Positions 1 to 11,449 of a DNA stretch of 64,000 bases are shown in pieces. The stretch's first letter is position 1; each line of letters opens with the position of its first letter. Made by a program: the position numbers and the translations under genes. Source of the stretch: Isoperla grammatica (taxonomy: Eukaryota > Arthropoda > Insecta > Plecoptera > Perlodidae); NCBI GenBank assembly GCA_945910005.1, contig OX246743.1, positions 38,619,461-38,683,460 on the forward strand. The letters are read 5' to 3'. Under the pieces are notes generated by a model. The model ran no database searches. It saw only the letters and a program-made list of their open reading frames with translations, and had not been told where the DNA came from.

Positions 1-632
1 CCAGGAAAAACGTTTATTGCAGTTGGGACAACTAAGACCTCCACACTCGTTTGTGATGTGAGCGTTCAATGATTTCTTCCATGTAAAACTTCTCCCGCAT
101 TTTGGACAACTTAAATGTTTTCCACAGTCGTTTCTGATGTGAGCGTCTAGCGTTCTCTTCCAGGTGAAACTTTTGCCACAAGCTGGACAATTGGTATCTT
201 TTCCACACTCATTTACGATGTGAGAGTTTAGTGTCTTTCTCCACGTGAAACTTTTACCACACGCTGTACAACTTACATACTTTTTACACTTGTACCTGAT
301 GTGAGCATCAAGATGGGTTTTCCCAACACAATTTTCATTACACTTTGGACAACGAACATCTTTACCGCATTCTTCCTTTCGATGAGTATTTAAATCTGAT
401 ACTTTCTTAAAACCTTTCCCGCAATCTGGGCAATCTAGGGTTGTATCGCATTCAAATGTCACATGTCTATCTAAATCTTCTGCCAGGCTAAACACTTTGC
501 TGCATTTTGGGCAGCTCTGTTCATTTCTGCTATGTGTTGTCTTGTATTCATATGTTGAGGTTGTGGGAACGTCCGTGGCGACGTATCCTTCTTCAATCGA
601 CACCACTACAGGAAGCCAAGACTGGGAGATGT
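1..632 (-). CDS. Exon 1: C2HC zinc-finger terminal exon, partial at the window edge
   Basis: Seen: an open minus-strand frame begins directly after a TTTCAG 3' splice site (intron AG at 633-634) and runs off the left edge. The first codons after the two-base split codon read ISQSWLPVVVSIEEGYVAT, matching the SESWCP start of the other exons. Six complete C-x2-C-x12-H-x4-C fingers follow and a seventh is cut by the edge. Finger 3 has Cys in place of the core Phe (NENCVGK). No 23-residue repeat array is present, but IEEGYVAT aligns with the VESGYVAA unit of the short exons. Inference: an older, diverged member of a lola-like family of DNA-binding terminal exons; its nuclear transcription-factor role is assumed from the finger type, not shown. 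Confidence 0.8.
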
Positions 633-1594
633 CTGAAACACATTTCAACATGTTTATACATGTGAACTTAACATAATAAAAGCAAGGATGTCTGTAGGTA
701 CAGACACAAACATATAAATCAAAGCTAGGACAGAAACGTGTATTCTGACACGTATTTTGTTATCACTCTAATTTCTTGCCACATTCTTCGGAAGCTTGGA
801 AGCTTTTAGATCGATTAAATTCATGCCATTATCTACAGCGTTAAAACTTAGACTTAAACTTACAATTTATATTTTAATGTATTTTGAATGGCATGTATTT
901 TAGTTTAGTATACCTAGTAATTATTTGTAGGCTTCATTCAAATTTATTATTTGTATTTATTTTTTTTATTATTCTTATTTTTAGTCTTGCTACAAAACAT
1001 TACCCAAAGTCAAATTACATGTATCATTCGGAGAAGTTTTTCCTCATATAGATAAACATGACTACAAGTCACAAAATTCAGACTAAACCAACATCAAAAC
1101 TGAATTCTTACACCAAGAAAATCAATTCATTCAATTTGACAACATCGGTACTTCTTGCGGTCTTATACTTCTGAGAACACCTGCTGTGATTGATTAGACC
1201 TACTTAATTCAACAATGTTAATTACAAATTAGTATTAGTATTAGTATTTGGAATATAACAATCTGTGATCAGTAACATATTAATGAGGTATACAGTTAAA
1301 ATTACAGTGCATTTCAACGAATGATGAGTGAAAGTCATAATGCGGATTTGTATTAGAACCATTTACAAAACCACCACAAAATATAATGATTGAAACTCAT
1401 ACTGATTTTAAATTGCAGACTATCTATAAAATGACATGGCACACGCACTATAAACACAAACACATACAACTTTCTTAGTGGCATGAACCTTTTTTACCTG
1501 GCACAAATGTTGAGGCTACGTCAATGCTGTTAGCAAGGCAAAGTGTGTAGTCATTTGGTTAGGCGAACTCAAAGCAACAACAATTTAACAAACT
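633..1594. other. Spacer between exon 1 and exon 2 (intronic or intergenic)
   Basis: AT-rich sequence without a convincing coding frame on either strand. It is not clearly alignable to the repeated spacers further right, in keeping with the greater age of exons 1-3. No RNA gene or transposon end was recognised. Confidence 0.5.
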
Positions 1595-1600
1595 TTTATT
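1595..1600 (-). terminator. Candidate poly(A) signal for exon 2
   Basis: TTTATT on the plus strand reads AATAAA on the minus strand, about 280 bases past the exon 2 stop. This supports exon 2 being 3'-terminal. Hexamers are common in AT-rich DNA, so the call is tentative. Confidence 0.4.
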
Positions 1601-1878
1601 TTCACAACTTATCACCAAAACTGTCCCAAACATTTGTCAAATACAATAAGTAAGTACCCATTGTACAGTAGTAAAATTGAAAGTTCATTGATGGTACATA
1701 TTTAATCATAAATATGTTATGTTTAAAAGCACTGGTGGTTACTCTTATTGGATGGATGGAAGTATGTGTAAACTTCAAACACACTCTAACTTGACTTGTA
1801 TTTATTTGTTTAATTACACATTAAATTCAACGAAAGCCAAAACGTTTTACCAAAAATTCGAGTGGAATTTAAAAACAA

Positions 1879-2453
1879 TCATCTCTTTTCACATTCATGT
1901 TTAACGTGAACATCAAGGCTGCGTTTACTGTTAAACCTCTTTGCACACTTAGGACAACTAACATACGTCCCACACTCGTATGTTAAGTGAATCTCAAGAT
2001 TGTGTCTCAGGGTAAATCTCTTCCCACATTGCGGACAATTAAGATCTTTCCCACAACCAAGTTTCATATGAGCCTGAAGACTCTGTTTCCACGTGAAGGT
2101 TTTATTGCAAGTCGGACATCTCAATTCTTGTCCACATTCATACTTCTTATGAGTGCTCAAATGTTTCTTGTGCTTAAACACTTTCCCGCAATCAGGACAA
2201 TCCAGAGTCTTGCCGCAGAAGTTCATATGACTAACTAGATCGTTTCTCCTGCTGAACTTCGTTTTACACTTTGGACAAATGAGATCTTTTCCGCAGTCGT
2301 TTTTAATGTGGGAGTTGAGCTGTTTGCGTTGTGTGAACAGTCGACTGCATCTCGGACAACGGTGTTCGGTTTGGTTGTGCGTAGAATCGGAACGATCAGT
2401 CAAGTCGGTGGTGCCAACTGATAACGAGACTGGAGGCCAAGACTCGGAATATT
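1879..2453 (-). CDS. Exon 2: six-finger C2HC terminal exon
   Basis: Seen: the exon starts after TTTGTTTCAG (AG at 2454-2455) with the split codon and then YSESWPPVSLSV, in the same phase as the other exons. The frame stays open upstream of the splice site for a few codons, but that stretch is intron. A 26-residue polar linker leads to six fingers; finger 2 has a shortened H-x3-C (HMNFC) and the last ends HVKHECEKR before the stop. There is no 69-bp repeat. Finger tips are more varied (TQRKQ, SRRND, KHKKH, TWKQS) than in the right-hand array, suggesting an older and more constrained copy. Probable role: C-terminal DNA-binding part of a lola-type protein, by inference. Confidence 0.82.
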
Positions 2454-3711
2454 CTGAAACAAATTTAGAGTTGTGTGAATACAATGGTTTTAGTTGTGTT
2501 TATGTGTGAGTAATATGAGTGATAACAGTCTTTTTCAGATTTTTTGAACAGAACTAACAGATTTTTTTCAACTTTTCCCTCGTCTTATACATTTTTTTAT
2601 TAAATATCCTCATGTATTACGTTTCAGGGTCAAAATGTTAAGAATTATTAACTCAAGTAATTTTGTACACACTGCATGCAATTGTAAAATCTTCCTAACC
2701 ATTCAATAAATATCTAAAAAAGAAAAATAACTAAATGAAACTTACATGCATAACTATTAAGGATGCAAATCAGTAATTCAGTACTTATATAATATGTTAG
2801 AATACTTGCAGGAAACCCATGCCGTGCGTAGCCCTGTGTGTTCTATCTAAACATATACTTAGCGAGCGTTTGGAAAATTTAAGATCTGCATTAATTTTTT
2901 TTGTTCATATAATTATGTACATTATCTGATAAATACTTTCAATGCCCTGTAAGCGTTTTATTTGCACCATTGTCGTGTAGAAATGACAGTATTGTGGGTT
3001 TTGTATATTCATTCACACTAAGGTACTTGACCCTGGAAAGGTCATGCAAGGTCAGTCATACAAAGATCCATGTTGCCACAACACATATGATTTGTTACAG
3101 AAAGTAGAGGAAGGTAGAAAAACAAATACAAACTTTTTGTGTGGTAAGTGATTATTATATGTATATATTCATAGTGCATTCTCATTGAACATATTTAACA
3201 GAACAGCAGAAACTGCACAGCGTCAAAACTATCTGATTGCTGCCTTATTTTTAACTTACAACTTACTCGTACCATTAGACAATACATATCAAAGAAAACA
3301 GGCAACAACTACATTGAATGGTATAAAGAAAAAATAATGTTTCTTGTTTTGAAATAAAACAAAGTTTACATTTTAATGGAAACTTCCATTTAATTTCCTG
3401 AAACGTACCTCTTCTACAGTTTGACACACCAGTCACTTCGTTGGGCTAACGATATAAACATTACACTTTGCGGGAAATAGCAGGGTTTGAGATTATCGTT
3501 GTTAAATTGTAAGAAACACAACTAGTATCAGTGAAGTTAGGTTTACACCGGCATGTATGTATCTATTCCCACGACATTTTACTTTGATGATACACATCTT
3601 AAATTAACTTTAATACAGTTTGTTTTATTGTTGTATTCACAAAAGCACAATTGGTGTCTCATATTAATGTTTCCTACATAAAAACATACTACAGTCCAAG
3701 TAAATATTTAG
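2454..3711. other. Spacer between exons 2 and 3
   Basis: AT-rich DNA with no supported gene. No BTB-like or other coding exon was found on either strand, and no clear match to the right-hand spacer units was recognised. Confidence 0.5.
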
Positions 3712-3717
3712 TTTATT
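3712..3717 (-). terminator. Candidate poly(A) signal for exon 3
   Basis: AATAAA on the minus strand lies about 243 bases past the exon 3 stop, a position like that of the exon 2 signal. Confidence 0.4.
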
Positions 3718-3959
3718 GAAAAATACAGCATCAAAATCCTCACCAGAAACCCACCTTCTGAGAATTTTCCTGCTAAAACGGTGCACTGCTTGATACGTGA
3801 AGAAGAGTATAACAACCACAAGCATTCTACGCTAGACGTCGACTATGAACAGCTTGCTGTGAAAATATCACCTGTGAGTCTAGAGATTTAGAAATTAACT
3901 GTTATGTAAATGTTAAAAGGCTTGTAAACAAAGGTGCTGAAATGGGGCATGTTGGATAT

Positions 3960-4564
3960 TTATGTATGTTCTTTCCCACACGTATGTTTGACGTGAACAT
4001 CAAGAGAATGTTTCCATGCGAAACCTTTCCTGCAGATCGGACAACGCAGATCTTTCCCACACGCGTGCATCACGTGAATGTCAAGACTTCGCTTACAGAT
4101 AAAATGTTTCCCACACGTCAGACAACGTAGAGCTTTCCCGCATTCAAGTTTAGTGTGAATGTCCAGCGTTCGCTTCCAGCTAAAAGACTTGTTACACTTT
4201 GGACATCGTAAATCTCGCCCGCATTTGTGTTTCATGTGAGCACTTAAATGGTTTCGTTGCTTGAACACTTTGCCACATTTCGGACAGTCCAGACTTTTGC
4301 CACATTCAAATTTCACGTGTGTAACTAGACTTTGTTTCCAGCTAAAGACTTTGTTACAATTCGGACAACTCAGGTCTTTTCCGCACTCGTTCTTGATGTG
4401 AAATTTGAGACGATTCTTCTGCGTGAAACTTCTGCTACAGGTTGGGCAAGAGAGACTAGTTTTCATGGCAGTTACATCTGACTGAAGGGCTAAGGTCATG
4501 GCGCTGTTTGAATGAGCGATGCCTTGAGCCAAGGAGACGGCCGGTAGGTAACAGGCTGAGACAT
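3960..4564 (-). CDS. Exon 3: six-finger C2HC terminal exon
   Basis: Seen: the exon follows GTGTTTTAG (AG at 4565-4566) in the family phase and opens VSACYLPAVSLAQG, a diverged version of the SESWCPV motif. After a linker of about 45 residues come six C2HC fingers, ending HVKHTCGKEHT. Finger 5 (CLTCGKHFICKRSL) carries an extra Cys. No 23-residue repeat is present. The ATG nearest the 5' end of the frame lies in the preceding intron and is unlikely to be used. With exons 1 and 2 it forms the diverged left part of the array. Confidence 0.8.
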
Positions 4565-6013
4565 CTAAAACACAAACAACCATTCCTAATGTTAGACCAA
4601 GCATTTATTTGAACAAATCTCTTGAGTTCACAAATTCACATACTAAAGAAAATTTAGATTCGTGAGAACTGCGCACTGAATTAAAAAAGTTTTGAATATT
4701 TCAATACTTACCCTTGTTATTTTCGAAGACAATGGAAGAATGAATACTTAATTGGTTTTCAAAATAGCAACATGATTAGAATATTTGAAATTTTGTTAAC
4801 ACAGTTTTAGTTCCAATGAAACTGAATGTGGGTTTGTAATTTTATAAATTATTATTATATTAAGGACCACTTTGCTTATAAACTCTTACGGGACATGACG
4901 TATCAATAAAAAGGCAGGAGAAAAAGATACCAAACTTGTTTAAAAACCAACATCCACCACACACACACATTCAAATTATTTTATTTTCAAACTTTCACAT
5001 ATGCAGCAGTCAAGACAATTTTATGCAAATAAACATACAAATCCTTATTATTATTAATAATATTAATATAAAATTAATTAATAATAATAGTGTCCCACGT
5101 CTTATGACAATGGTCGATCCTACCATCAAACTTAACCTGTTTCACCTCATTAGAACTAAATTATTTGTTAGGTCACAAAGGGGCATTAAAATTAACTTAG
5201 ACACATAAAAAGAAATTGGCGACAATATAAAACATCTACCAGGACTTATGTTGCCCCATAAAAAGAAATTGGCAACAATATAAAATCACTACCAGGACTT
5301 ATGTTGAAATAGAATCTTGTTTTACTGATTGATGTACAAAGATCCAAAAATAGCCACGGATTAGTAAAGGGTTATAACCTTCTAAACACACAGCAGCCAA
5401 TAACAAGTTTGTAATGATTATAACTTTCAGTGCTGACGTGAAACATGAACTGTTCGCGAGATTCACTTGACTTGAACACATCGAAAAAGAGTAAACATGG
5501 CTCAAGTTGGGTTCCTAACAACTAAATACATGCTAAAAAATATTTGTGATGGTTATAATTATCAGGGTGGTATTTCCTATTTACATGCTAATTAAGTATG
5601 TTTAAAATAACAACTGTACTAATTAAAATAAAATGTTGGAAAACATTATTGATTAACTTATTATAATGGTAAGCCCAGTTATCTAACTTTCGGTGTGGTT
5701 TAGCATAAATCCGATTCGTAATTAAAACGGTAACATCGCGCAGTTTCACAATTGGCAAGAGTCATTTCTAAAAATTACTTGTATCGACTTGAACAACTAA
5801 ATCAATAGAGGTACAGTAAACAAAATTCGATAAACTTAACGAAGCAATAATGCCTCCAAAAATGTCTCGATTGATTTTTGCAAACAAAAATAATAACTAA
5901 GCGGAAAGATCTTGTCACACAATCGGTAAATACTGTATTTGTTTCATACAGATTTTCTTTTTGACGTGAGTGACTAGACTACATTTAAAGGCAAATTTTC
6001 TGTAGCACATTGA
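4565..6013. other. Spacer between exons 3 and 4: most diverged copy of the L-spacer
   Basis: The left half is AT-rich with a short CA run near 4957-4972. From about 5310 rightward it aligns loosely with the L-spacers: a TGACGTGAAACATGAAC-type module near 5430-5470 and a CGGTGTGG stretch followed by a GACTTGAA-AACTAAATCAAT block near 5690-5820. No gene was supported. Confidence 0.5.
5204..5307. repeat. Two-copy tandem duplication of 53 bp
   Basis: Two adjacent copies begin at 5204 and 5257, both starting CATAAAAAGAAATTGGC and ending ACCAGGACTTATGTTG, with a few substitutions. It is not repeated elsewhere in the window as far as I can see. Confidence 0.75.
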
Positions 6014-7350
6014 TCAGTGCAGATCTTTTCCACAGTGATTCTTGATGTGAAAAGTTAAACTATATTTCCAAAGATATGATTTCTTGCAAGTTGGACAGCG
6101 AAATGGTTTTAAACACTTGTGCATATAAAAGGAATGTTTCGAGGTAAACCACTTCTTACAGTTTGGGCAGTTATAATCCTTTCCACACACTTCTTTGATG
6201 TGTGCATCTAAAAGCTGAATGCAGACAAAACTTGTGTTACACATTGAACAACGATAACCTTTTCCACATTCATGAATAATATGAAGTTCAAGTGCAAACT
6301 TCTCCTCAAATACTTTCTGGCACGTTAGACAGCGAAACTTTCCACACCCGTGTTCGATGTGTGCGCATAGTTCACGTTTCCACTTAAATAGTTTGCTGCA
6401 TGTTGAGCATTTACATTCTTCCCCACACCCGTAATTCCTTTCCTGTATTTTCGCTTCAGTATGTTTGGCAAAATGTTGTTTATGTGCTGTGGCCGAAGTA
6501 CCAGACGGACGAGCCAAGGCTGTGTTGTTGCTCACGGCCTTATATCTGCTTTCAACCGGTACCGAAGTACCAGACGGACGAGCCAAGGCTGTGTTGTAGC
6601 TCGCGGCCTCATATCTGCTTTCAACCGGTACCGAAGTACCAGACGGACGAGCCAAGGCTGTGTTGTTGCTCGCGGCCTCATATCTGCTTTCAACCGGTAC
6701 CGATGTACCAGACGGACGAGCCAAGGCTGTGTTGTTGCTCGCGGCCTCATATCTGCTTTCAACCGATACCGAAGTACCAGACGGACGAGCCAAGGCTGTG
6801 TTGTTGCTCGCGGCCTCATATCTGCTTTCAACCGGTACCGAAGTACCAGACGGACGAGCCAAGGCTGTGTTGTAGCTCGTGGCCTCATATCTGCTTTCAA
6901 CCGGTACCGAAGTACCAGACGGACGAGCCAAGGCTGTGTTGTTGCTCGCGGCCTCATATCCGCTTTCAATCGATACCGAAGTACCAGACGGACGAGCCAA
7001 GGCTGTGTTGTTGCTCGTGGCCTCATATCCGCTTTCAACCGATACCGAAGTACCAGACGGACGAGCCAAGGCTGTGTTGTTGCTCGTGGCCTCATATCCG
7101 CTTTCAACCGATACCGAAGTACCAGACGGACGAGCCAAGGCTGTGTTGTTGCTCGCGGTCTCATATCTGCTTTCAACCGGTACCGAAGTACCAGACGGAC
7201 GAGCCAAGGCTGTGTTGTTGCTCGTGGCCTCATATCCGCTTTCAACCGGTACCGAAGTACCAGACGGACGAGCCAAGGCTGTGTTGTCGCTTGCGGCCTC
7301 ATATCTGCTTTCAACCGATACTATAACAGGGCACCACGACTCAGAAGGAC
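6014..7350 (-). CDS. Exon 4: long exon, 12 coding repeats and five atypical C2HC fingers
   Basis: Seen: starts after TGTGTTGCAG (AG at 7351-7352) with PSESWCPVIVSVE. Twelve 23-residue units follow, then a linker and five fingers. The finger block differs from all other long exons: finger 1 CSTCSKLFKWKREL, finger 3 keeps a variant of the family's conserved SFVCIQLLDAH finger, finger 4 ends in a contracted HKC and may not bind zinc normally, and the exon ends KNHCGKDLH rather than GVNK. By contrast its repeat start and 5' flank are almost identical to those of exon 20. Inference: a mosaic in which an exon-20-like 5' part was joined to an older finger block. Function beyond DNA or zinc binding is unknown. 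Confidence 0.82.
6485..7312 (-). repeat. 69-bp coding minisatellite in exon 4, 12 copies
   Basis: Twelve in-frame units of 23 residues, typically ESRYE or ESGYE, then NNTALARPSGT and SVPV or SVSV. The period is exactly 69 bp and most units differ at only a few bases. Several of the other reading frames also stay open, so long antisense frames here are not evidence of genes. Confidence 0.95.
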
Positions 7351-8395
7351 CTGCAACACATAACACGTTGCCTTACTGTGTGCATAACACTGTGGCACAA
7401 ATACGATACCAGACCGTATGGATAAACCTTACATGCAGTAAAACACATTGCAGTGGTGTACAACAAACAATCACACAACATTTGCATGAAATATAGAAAT
7501 GTTCAGGATGGAAAACTTTTCTTTAGGATCGTAACTGATTATTATATTTATGGATACGAAAGCAACATGCACTACAAAACCTCAATACTTGAATGCAAGG
7601 AGGTAATCTTTTAATGCTTTAACTTCCAGTGTTAGAGAGTGGTTAGGTTTAGTGGAATACAGCATTTTAAATACGAATATCATACATAGGAATTATAATG
7701 ACAGAACATAGAACACATGAAAGAGAATTGTAGAAAATTCCGAAAGAACACAAAAAATGCAATATAATATATCTCTCAGGACTTATTATAAACTAGATGG
7801 CTGTTTATTGCTTAATGTACAAAGATCCAAAAACATACATGGAACATAAGACAGTAGTACAGTGTTATGAAATTCTACACACACAGCATTAAGAAGTTAG
7901 TTATGATTATAACTATCAGTACTGACGTGAAACAAAACTGTTCGTGGCATTCACTTGACTTCTTCTTTTTGGAAAAGTGTAAACTAGGCTCAATATGAGT
8001 TCATAATAACAATACACTAGCAATATGGTTATATCGGAGTGATAATACCAATTTGTACATGTTACTTAAGTACACTGATAATAACAACAGTACTAATTAT
8101 ACTATAAGACCACCTTTGTTAACATTATTGGTATACTTATTCCAACCACAAATTAAGCCCCGTTTTCAAACTTTCGGTGTGGGTTAGTATTCTTTCCTTT
8201 TCAAAAACGTGGCTTGAATTGAATTAATCATTTTAGGTTCAGTAAACAAACTTTGATACCTATCCCAAATTGATGCAAAAATGCCATCAAAAATGTCTCT
8301 CACTGTAAATGTATGGACACACGTGGACGGACTGCAGTTTTTTCACACACAAAAAACAGTTTCTTAGCAAAACACTTGTTCAAACGTTTGGTGAA
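7351..8395. other. S-spacer, exon 4 to exon 5
   Basis: Reference S-spacer of about 1.05 kb. Next to exon 4 lies a conserved CTTACATGCAG stretch; near 7595 is a degenerate copy (TTGAATGCAAGG) of the palindrome found before other long exons; near 7923 a TGACGTGA module; near 8175 a CGGTGTGGGTTAG block shared with L-spacers. No coding exon was recognised. Confidence 0.6.
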
Positions 8396-8569
8396 TCATT
8401 TTCTTACGCAACATATTTTCATTTTGACGTGCCGGTTTAATGCACTTTTAAAGGAAAATTGTCTGTTGCATCTCGGGCACTGAAGACCACCACACTCGTA
8501 TTTTATGTGAGTCTCTAACACATATTTTAAGGTAAATCGTTTGTTGCACCTCGGACAGCTCAGATCTCT
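8396..8569 (-). pseudogene. Stranded fingers 6 and 7 of exon 5
   Basis: In frame behind the TGA, this stretch still encodes RDLSCPRCNKRFTLKYVL and the terminal QFSFKSALNRHVKMKIC finger ending in VRK and TGA, matching exon 6. It has no further stops, so the nonsense change is probably recent. Confidence 0.75.
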
Positions 8570-9177
8570 TCAGCATTCGTATTTTATGTGAGTCTCTAAC
8601 GGTTTTTTAAGTGTAAATCGTTTGTTGCACCTCGGACAGCTCAGATCTCTTCCGCATTCGTATTTAATGTGAGTCTCTAACGCATTTTTAAGTGTAAATC
8701 GTTTGTTGCACTTCGGACAGCTCAGATCTCTTCCGCATTCGTATTTAACGTGTTTCTCTAACATTTTTTTAAATGTCAATCGTTTCTTGCAACTCGGACA
8801 GCTCAGATCTCTTTCGCATTCGTGTTTGACATGAAAAGTTAGATACTTCTTTTGGTTAAAACATTTGTTGCACTTCGGACAGGTCTGATTTTTGCCACAC
8901 TCGTCTTTGATGTGTGCATCTAAATGCTGAATGCAGACAAAACTTTTGTTACACCTTGAACAACGATGTTTTCCACACTCGGGTTTATAATTAAAGTCTT
9001 CCGCAACGTTTTGGGTTGGATTGATTTTTCGTGTCTTCAGCTGAGATCGTTTGGCAAAGTCGTGACCACTTTCTGTGGCTGATGTACCAGACGGATGGGC
9101 CAAGGTTGTTTTGTTGTTTGCGGCAACATATCCGCTTTCAACCCCTTCTATACCAGGGCACCACGACTCAGACAGAT
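8570..9177 (-). CDS. Exon 5: short C2HC exon cut short by a stop after finger 5
   Basis: Seen: the exon follows CATGTGTTACAG (AG at 9178-9179) and reads LSESWCPGIEGVESGYVAA, then a linker with ATESGHDFAKRSQLKTR and fingers from RCSRCNKSFVCIQHLDAH. Five fingers are complete. At 8570-8572 the GGA codon of the usual CGRDLS linker is TGA. The frame beyond it stays open through two further fingers to the ancestral stop at 8396, as in exon 6, so the full exon was 8396-9177. A single nonsense change therefore removes fingers 6 and 7. The product may still be made as a five-finger form. Confidence 0.75.
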
Positions 9178-10838
9178 CTGTAACACATGAAACGTTGCCT
9201 TACTATATAAAAATGTCTATATAATAGTAAACATAAGATCATATTTGTTTGTTATGAATATGGATGGATAGAATAATTATATGCTCAAACCTCAAAACTT
9301 CCATGCAAGTAGGTAAATATGAAACGGATTAACTTGCAGTGTACGACTGTGAGAAGTTTTATGAATTTTATGAACATATTTAATTATGTATTCAATATTT
9401 CACATACAGCGTATTCTGCCATTAGGCACGAAATAATAAACATAACAATTAAAACACAAAACAAGCACAAAGAACACATATTACACATGTATTTGTCACT
9501 ATACTAAATAAAACAAGTACAATAACAAAAACAAACAAAGACCAAAAAAAATACCAGTGAAAGAGACAAAGCGCACCATGTAGTTAAAAACATGGTAACA
9601 GAGTGTTAAAAACAAAGGCAATAATATCTTTACACACATATAAGACTTGATCCAAAATAATACAATAAAAACAAAAAACAGGAAAGAAAGCTGCATTAGA
9701 CAATAGTGTAGTGTAGTACATACTGTAAAGAAGAAACAACATCAGATGCAATTAGTTTCCATCAAGATGAGATATGAAGGATTTAATGAATGGTCCAATA
9801 GTGGTCGATGATAGTGCTTATGATCAATTCTCAAATTATTAGTAAACCCACGGTATTTCACCATGAATGAGGGGTCACACATTACGTAATTCGAGGTAAG
9901 TTATCAGCACTAAGATAAAACGCTTAGAATCATAAGAGCAAAGTTTTTTGTTTTTTTTTTATCCTGACAAATTCACACATTGATCACTTCTAGATTATAA
10001 GGAAGATGAAATATGAAACACTTGTTTCAGTACTTACATTGAAGCAGAATCTTTTATAATTGTGTTTTATTGTTCAAATTTCACAATAACATGTTTTGTC
10101 AATCATGTATGATAATTGATGATACTACCTAAACAAGTAATTGCAAGCAGGAAAAATACAAAAAATAAATATATAAATTAACAATATAAGTATGCGTACG
10201 TTCAAACAGTCTACATCAGATTTAAAATAGGAACTTCAGCATAAACGCCGTGATAAACTCGCACGTATTGTACAGTGGCCCAAACTATAAATGAAACCAA
10301 CGTATTTTCTTATCAGTATTCACTTAAAACATTAAGTACTCACGGAAATCATACATAAGTATATATATCATATTCATACACTCACTACACTAGTGTTTTT
10401 CTTATGTTACTAGAGTTGAGATGATACCACGTAAAACTTCTTTAACACTATATGTATAAGTATAACATTAAGACTTTTCCACTTACATAATTTATGTAAC
10501 TAGAGCTAAGATATTCTCAAACATGCATCCCCTGACAAACACTGATGGTATTTCTTACCATTGTCTTTTACCTGTCTATATTGATCAGAACTAAATTATT
10601 TCTAACCTCCCAAAGTACCATTACAAATAACTTCCAAACGAAAGTTACCGGTAGACAAAGATACGACACATCTTTTAGGATATACATTTAACTAGATCAC
10701 TACTTAATAGTTCAAAATCACATATGTAGCTAACACAGTTGTAAACTTCTACACACTCAGCACTAATAAGTTTAATTATACTTTTAACACTAAGTACTGA
10801 CGTGACACATGAACGGTTTGTGAGATTTAATTGGAACG
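9178..10838. other. L-spacer portion right of exon 5
   Basis: Aligns with the first about 1.65 kb of the L-spacers: TATATAAAAATG-type sequence next to the exon, TACTTCCATGCAAGTA near 9294, a poly-T tract near 9945-9960, and a TGACGTGACACATGAACGG module near 10799. The alignment stops abruptly after TTTAATTGGAACG at about 10838. Confidence 0.65.
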
Positions 10839-11449
10839 TGTTAGAGAGTGTTAAAGTTTAGTGGAATACAGCATTTTAAATACGATTATCATACATAGGA
10901 ATTATAATGACAGAACATAGAACACATGAAAGAGAATTGTAGAAAATTCCGAAAGAACACAAAAAATGCAATATAATATATCTCTCAGGACTTATTATAA
11001 ACTAGATGGCTGTTTATTGCTTAATGTACAAAGATCCAAAAACATACATGGAACATAAGACAGTAGTACAGTGTTATGAAATTCTACAAACACAGCATTA
11101 AGAAGTTAGTTATGATTATAACTATCAGTACTGACGTGAAACAAAACTGTTCGTGGCATTCACTTGACTTCTTTTTGGAAAAGTGTAAACTAGGCTCAAT
11201 ATGAGTTCGTAAGAACAATACACTAGCAATATGGTTATATCGGGGTGGTAATACCAATTTGTACATGCTACTTAAGTACACTGATAATAACAACAGTACT
11301 AATTATACTATAAGACAACCTTTGTTAACATTATTGGTATACTTATTCCAACCACAAATTAAGCCCCGTTTTCAAACTTTCGGTGTGGGTTAGTATTCTT
11401 TCCTTTTAAAAACGTGGCTTGAATTGAATTAATCATTTTAGGTTCAGTA
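10839..11449. other. S-spacer portion joined to the L-spacer by a deletion
   Basis: From TGTTAGAGAGTG onward this matches S-spacers (compare 7631 onward), which normally lie on the 5' side of a long exon. The rest of an L-spacer, a whole long exon and about 280 bp of S-spacer are missing between the two portions. The S-spacer continues after the LINE at 13255-13408. Confidence 0.75.

Noticed and set aside
7351..7366. GTG, TTG or intronic ATG start codons at the 5' ends of the exon frames
   Set aside because: They lie in or before the conserved 3' splice site, or inside the conserved junction peptide. The shared phase and conserved AG fit an internal exon boundary much better.
7381..7450. A private 5' exon ending at the CTGCATGTAAGG (minus strand) sequence about 100 bases before the long exons
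   Set aside because: The GT is lost before exon 7, the upstream reading frame is not conserved between units, and the intron would be very short.
6400..7496. Long plus-strand and alternative minus-strand frames over the repeat blocks (also at 23179-24264, 32137-32988, 53341-54204 and elsewhere)
   Set aside because: They exist only because the 69-bp unit lacks stops in several frames; they end at the block edges, have no domain and no splice or start context.
9319..9696. Small frames in the L-spacers, such as those near 9319-9507 plus and 9499-9696 minus
   Set aside because: Present in only some units, broken by indels in others, and of AT-rich hydrophobic composition. No sign of constraint.
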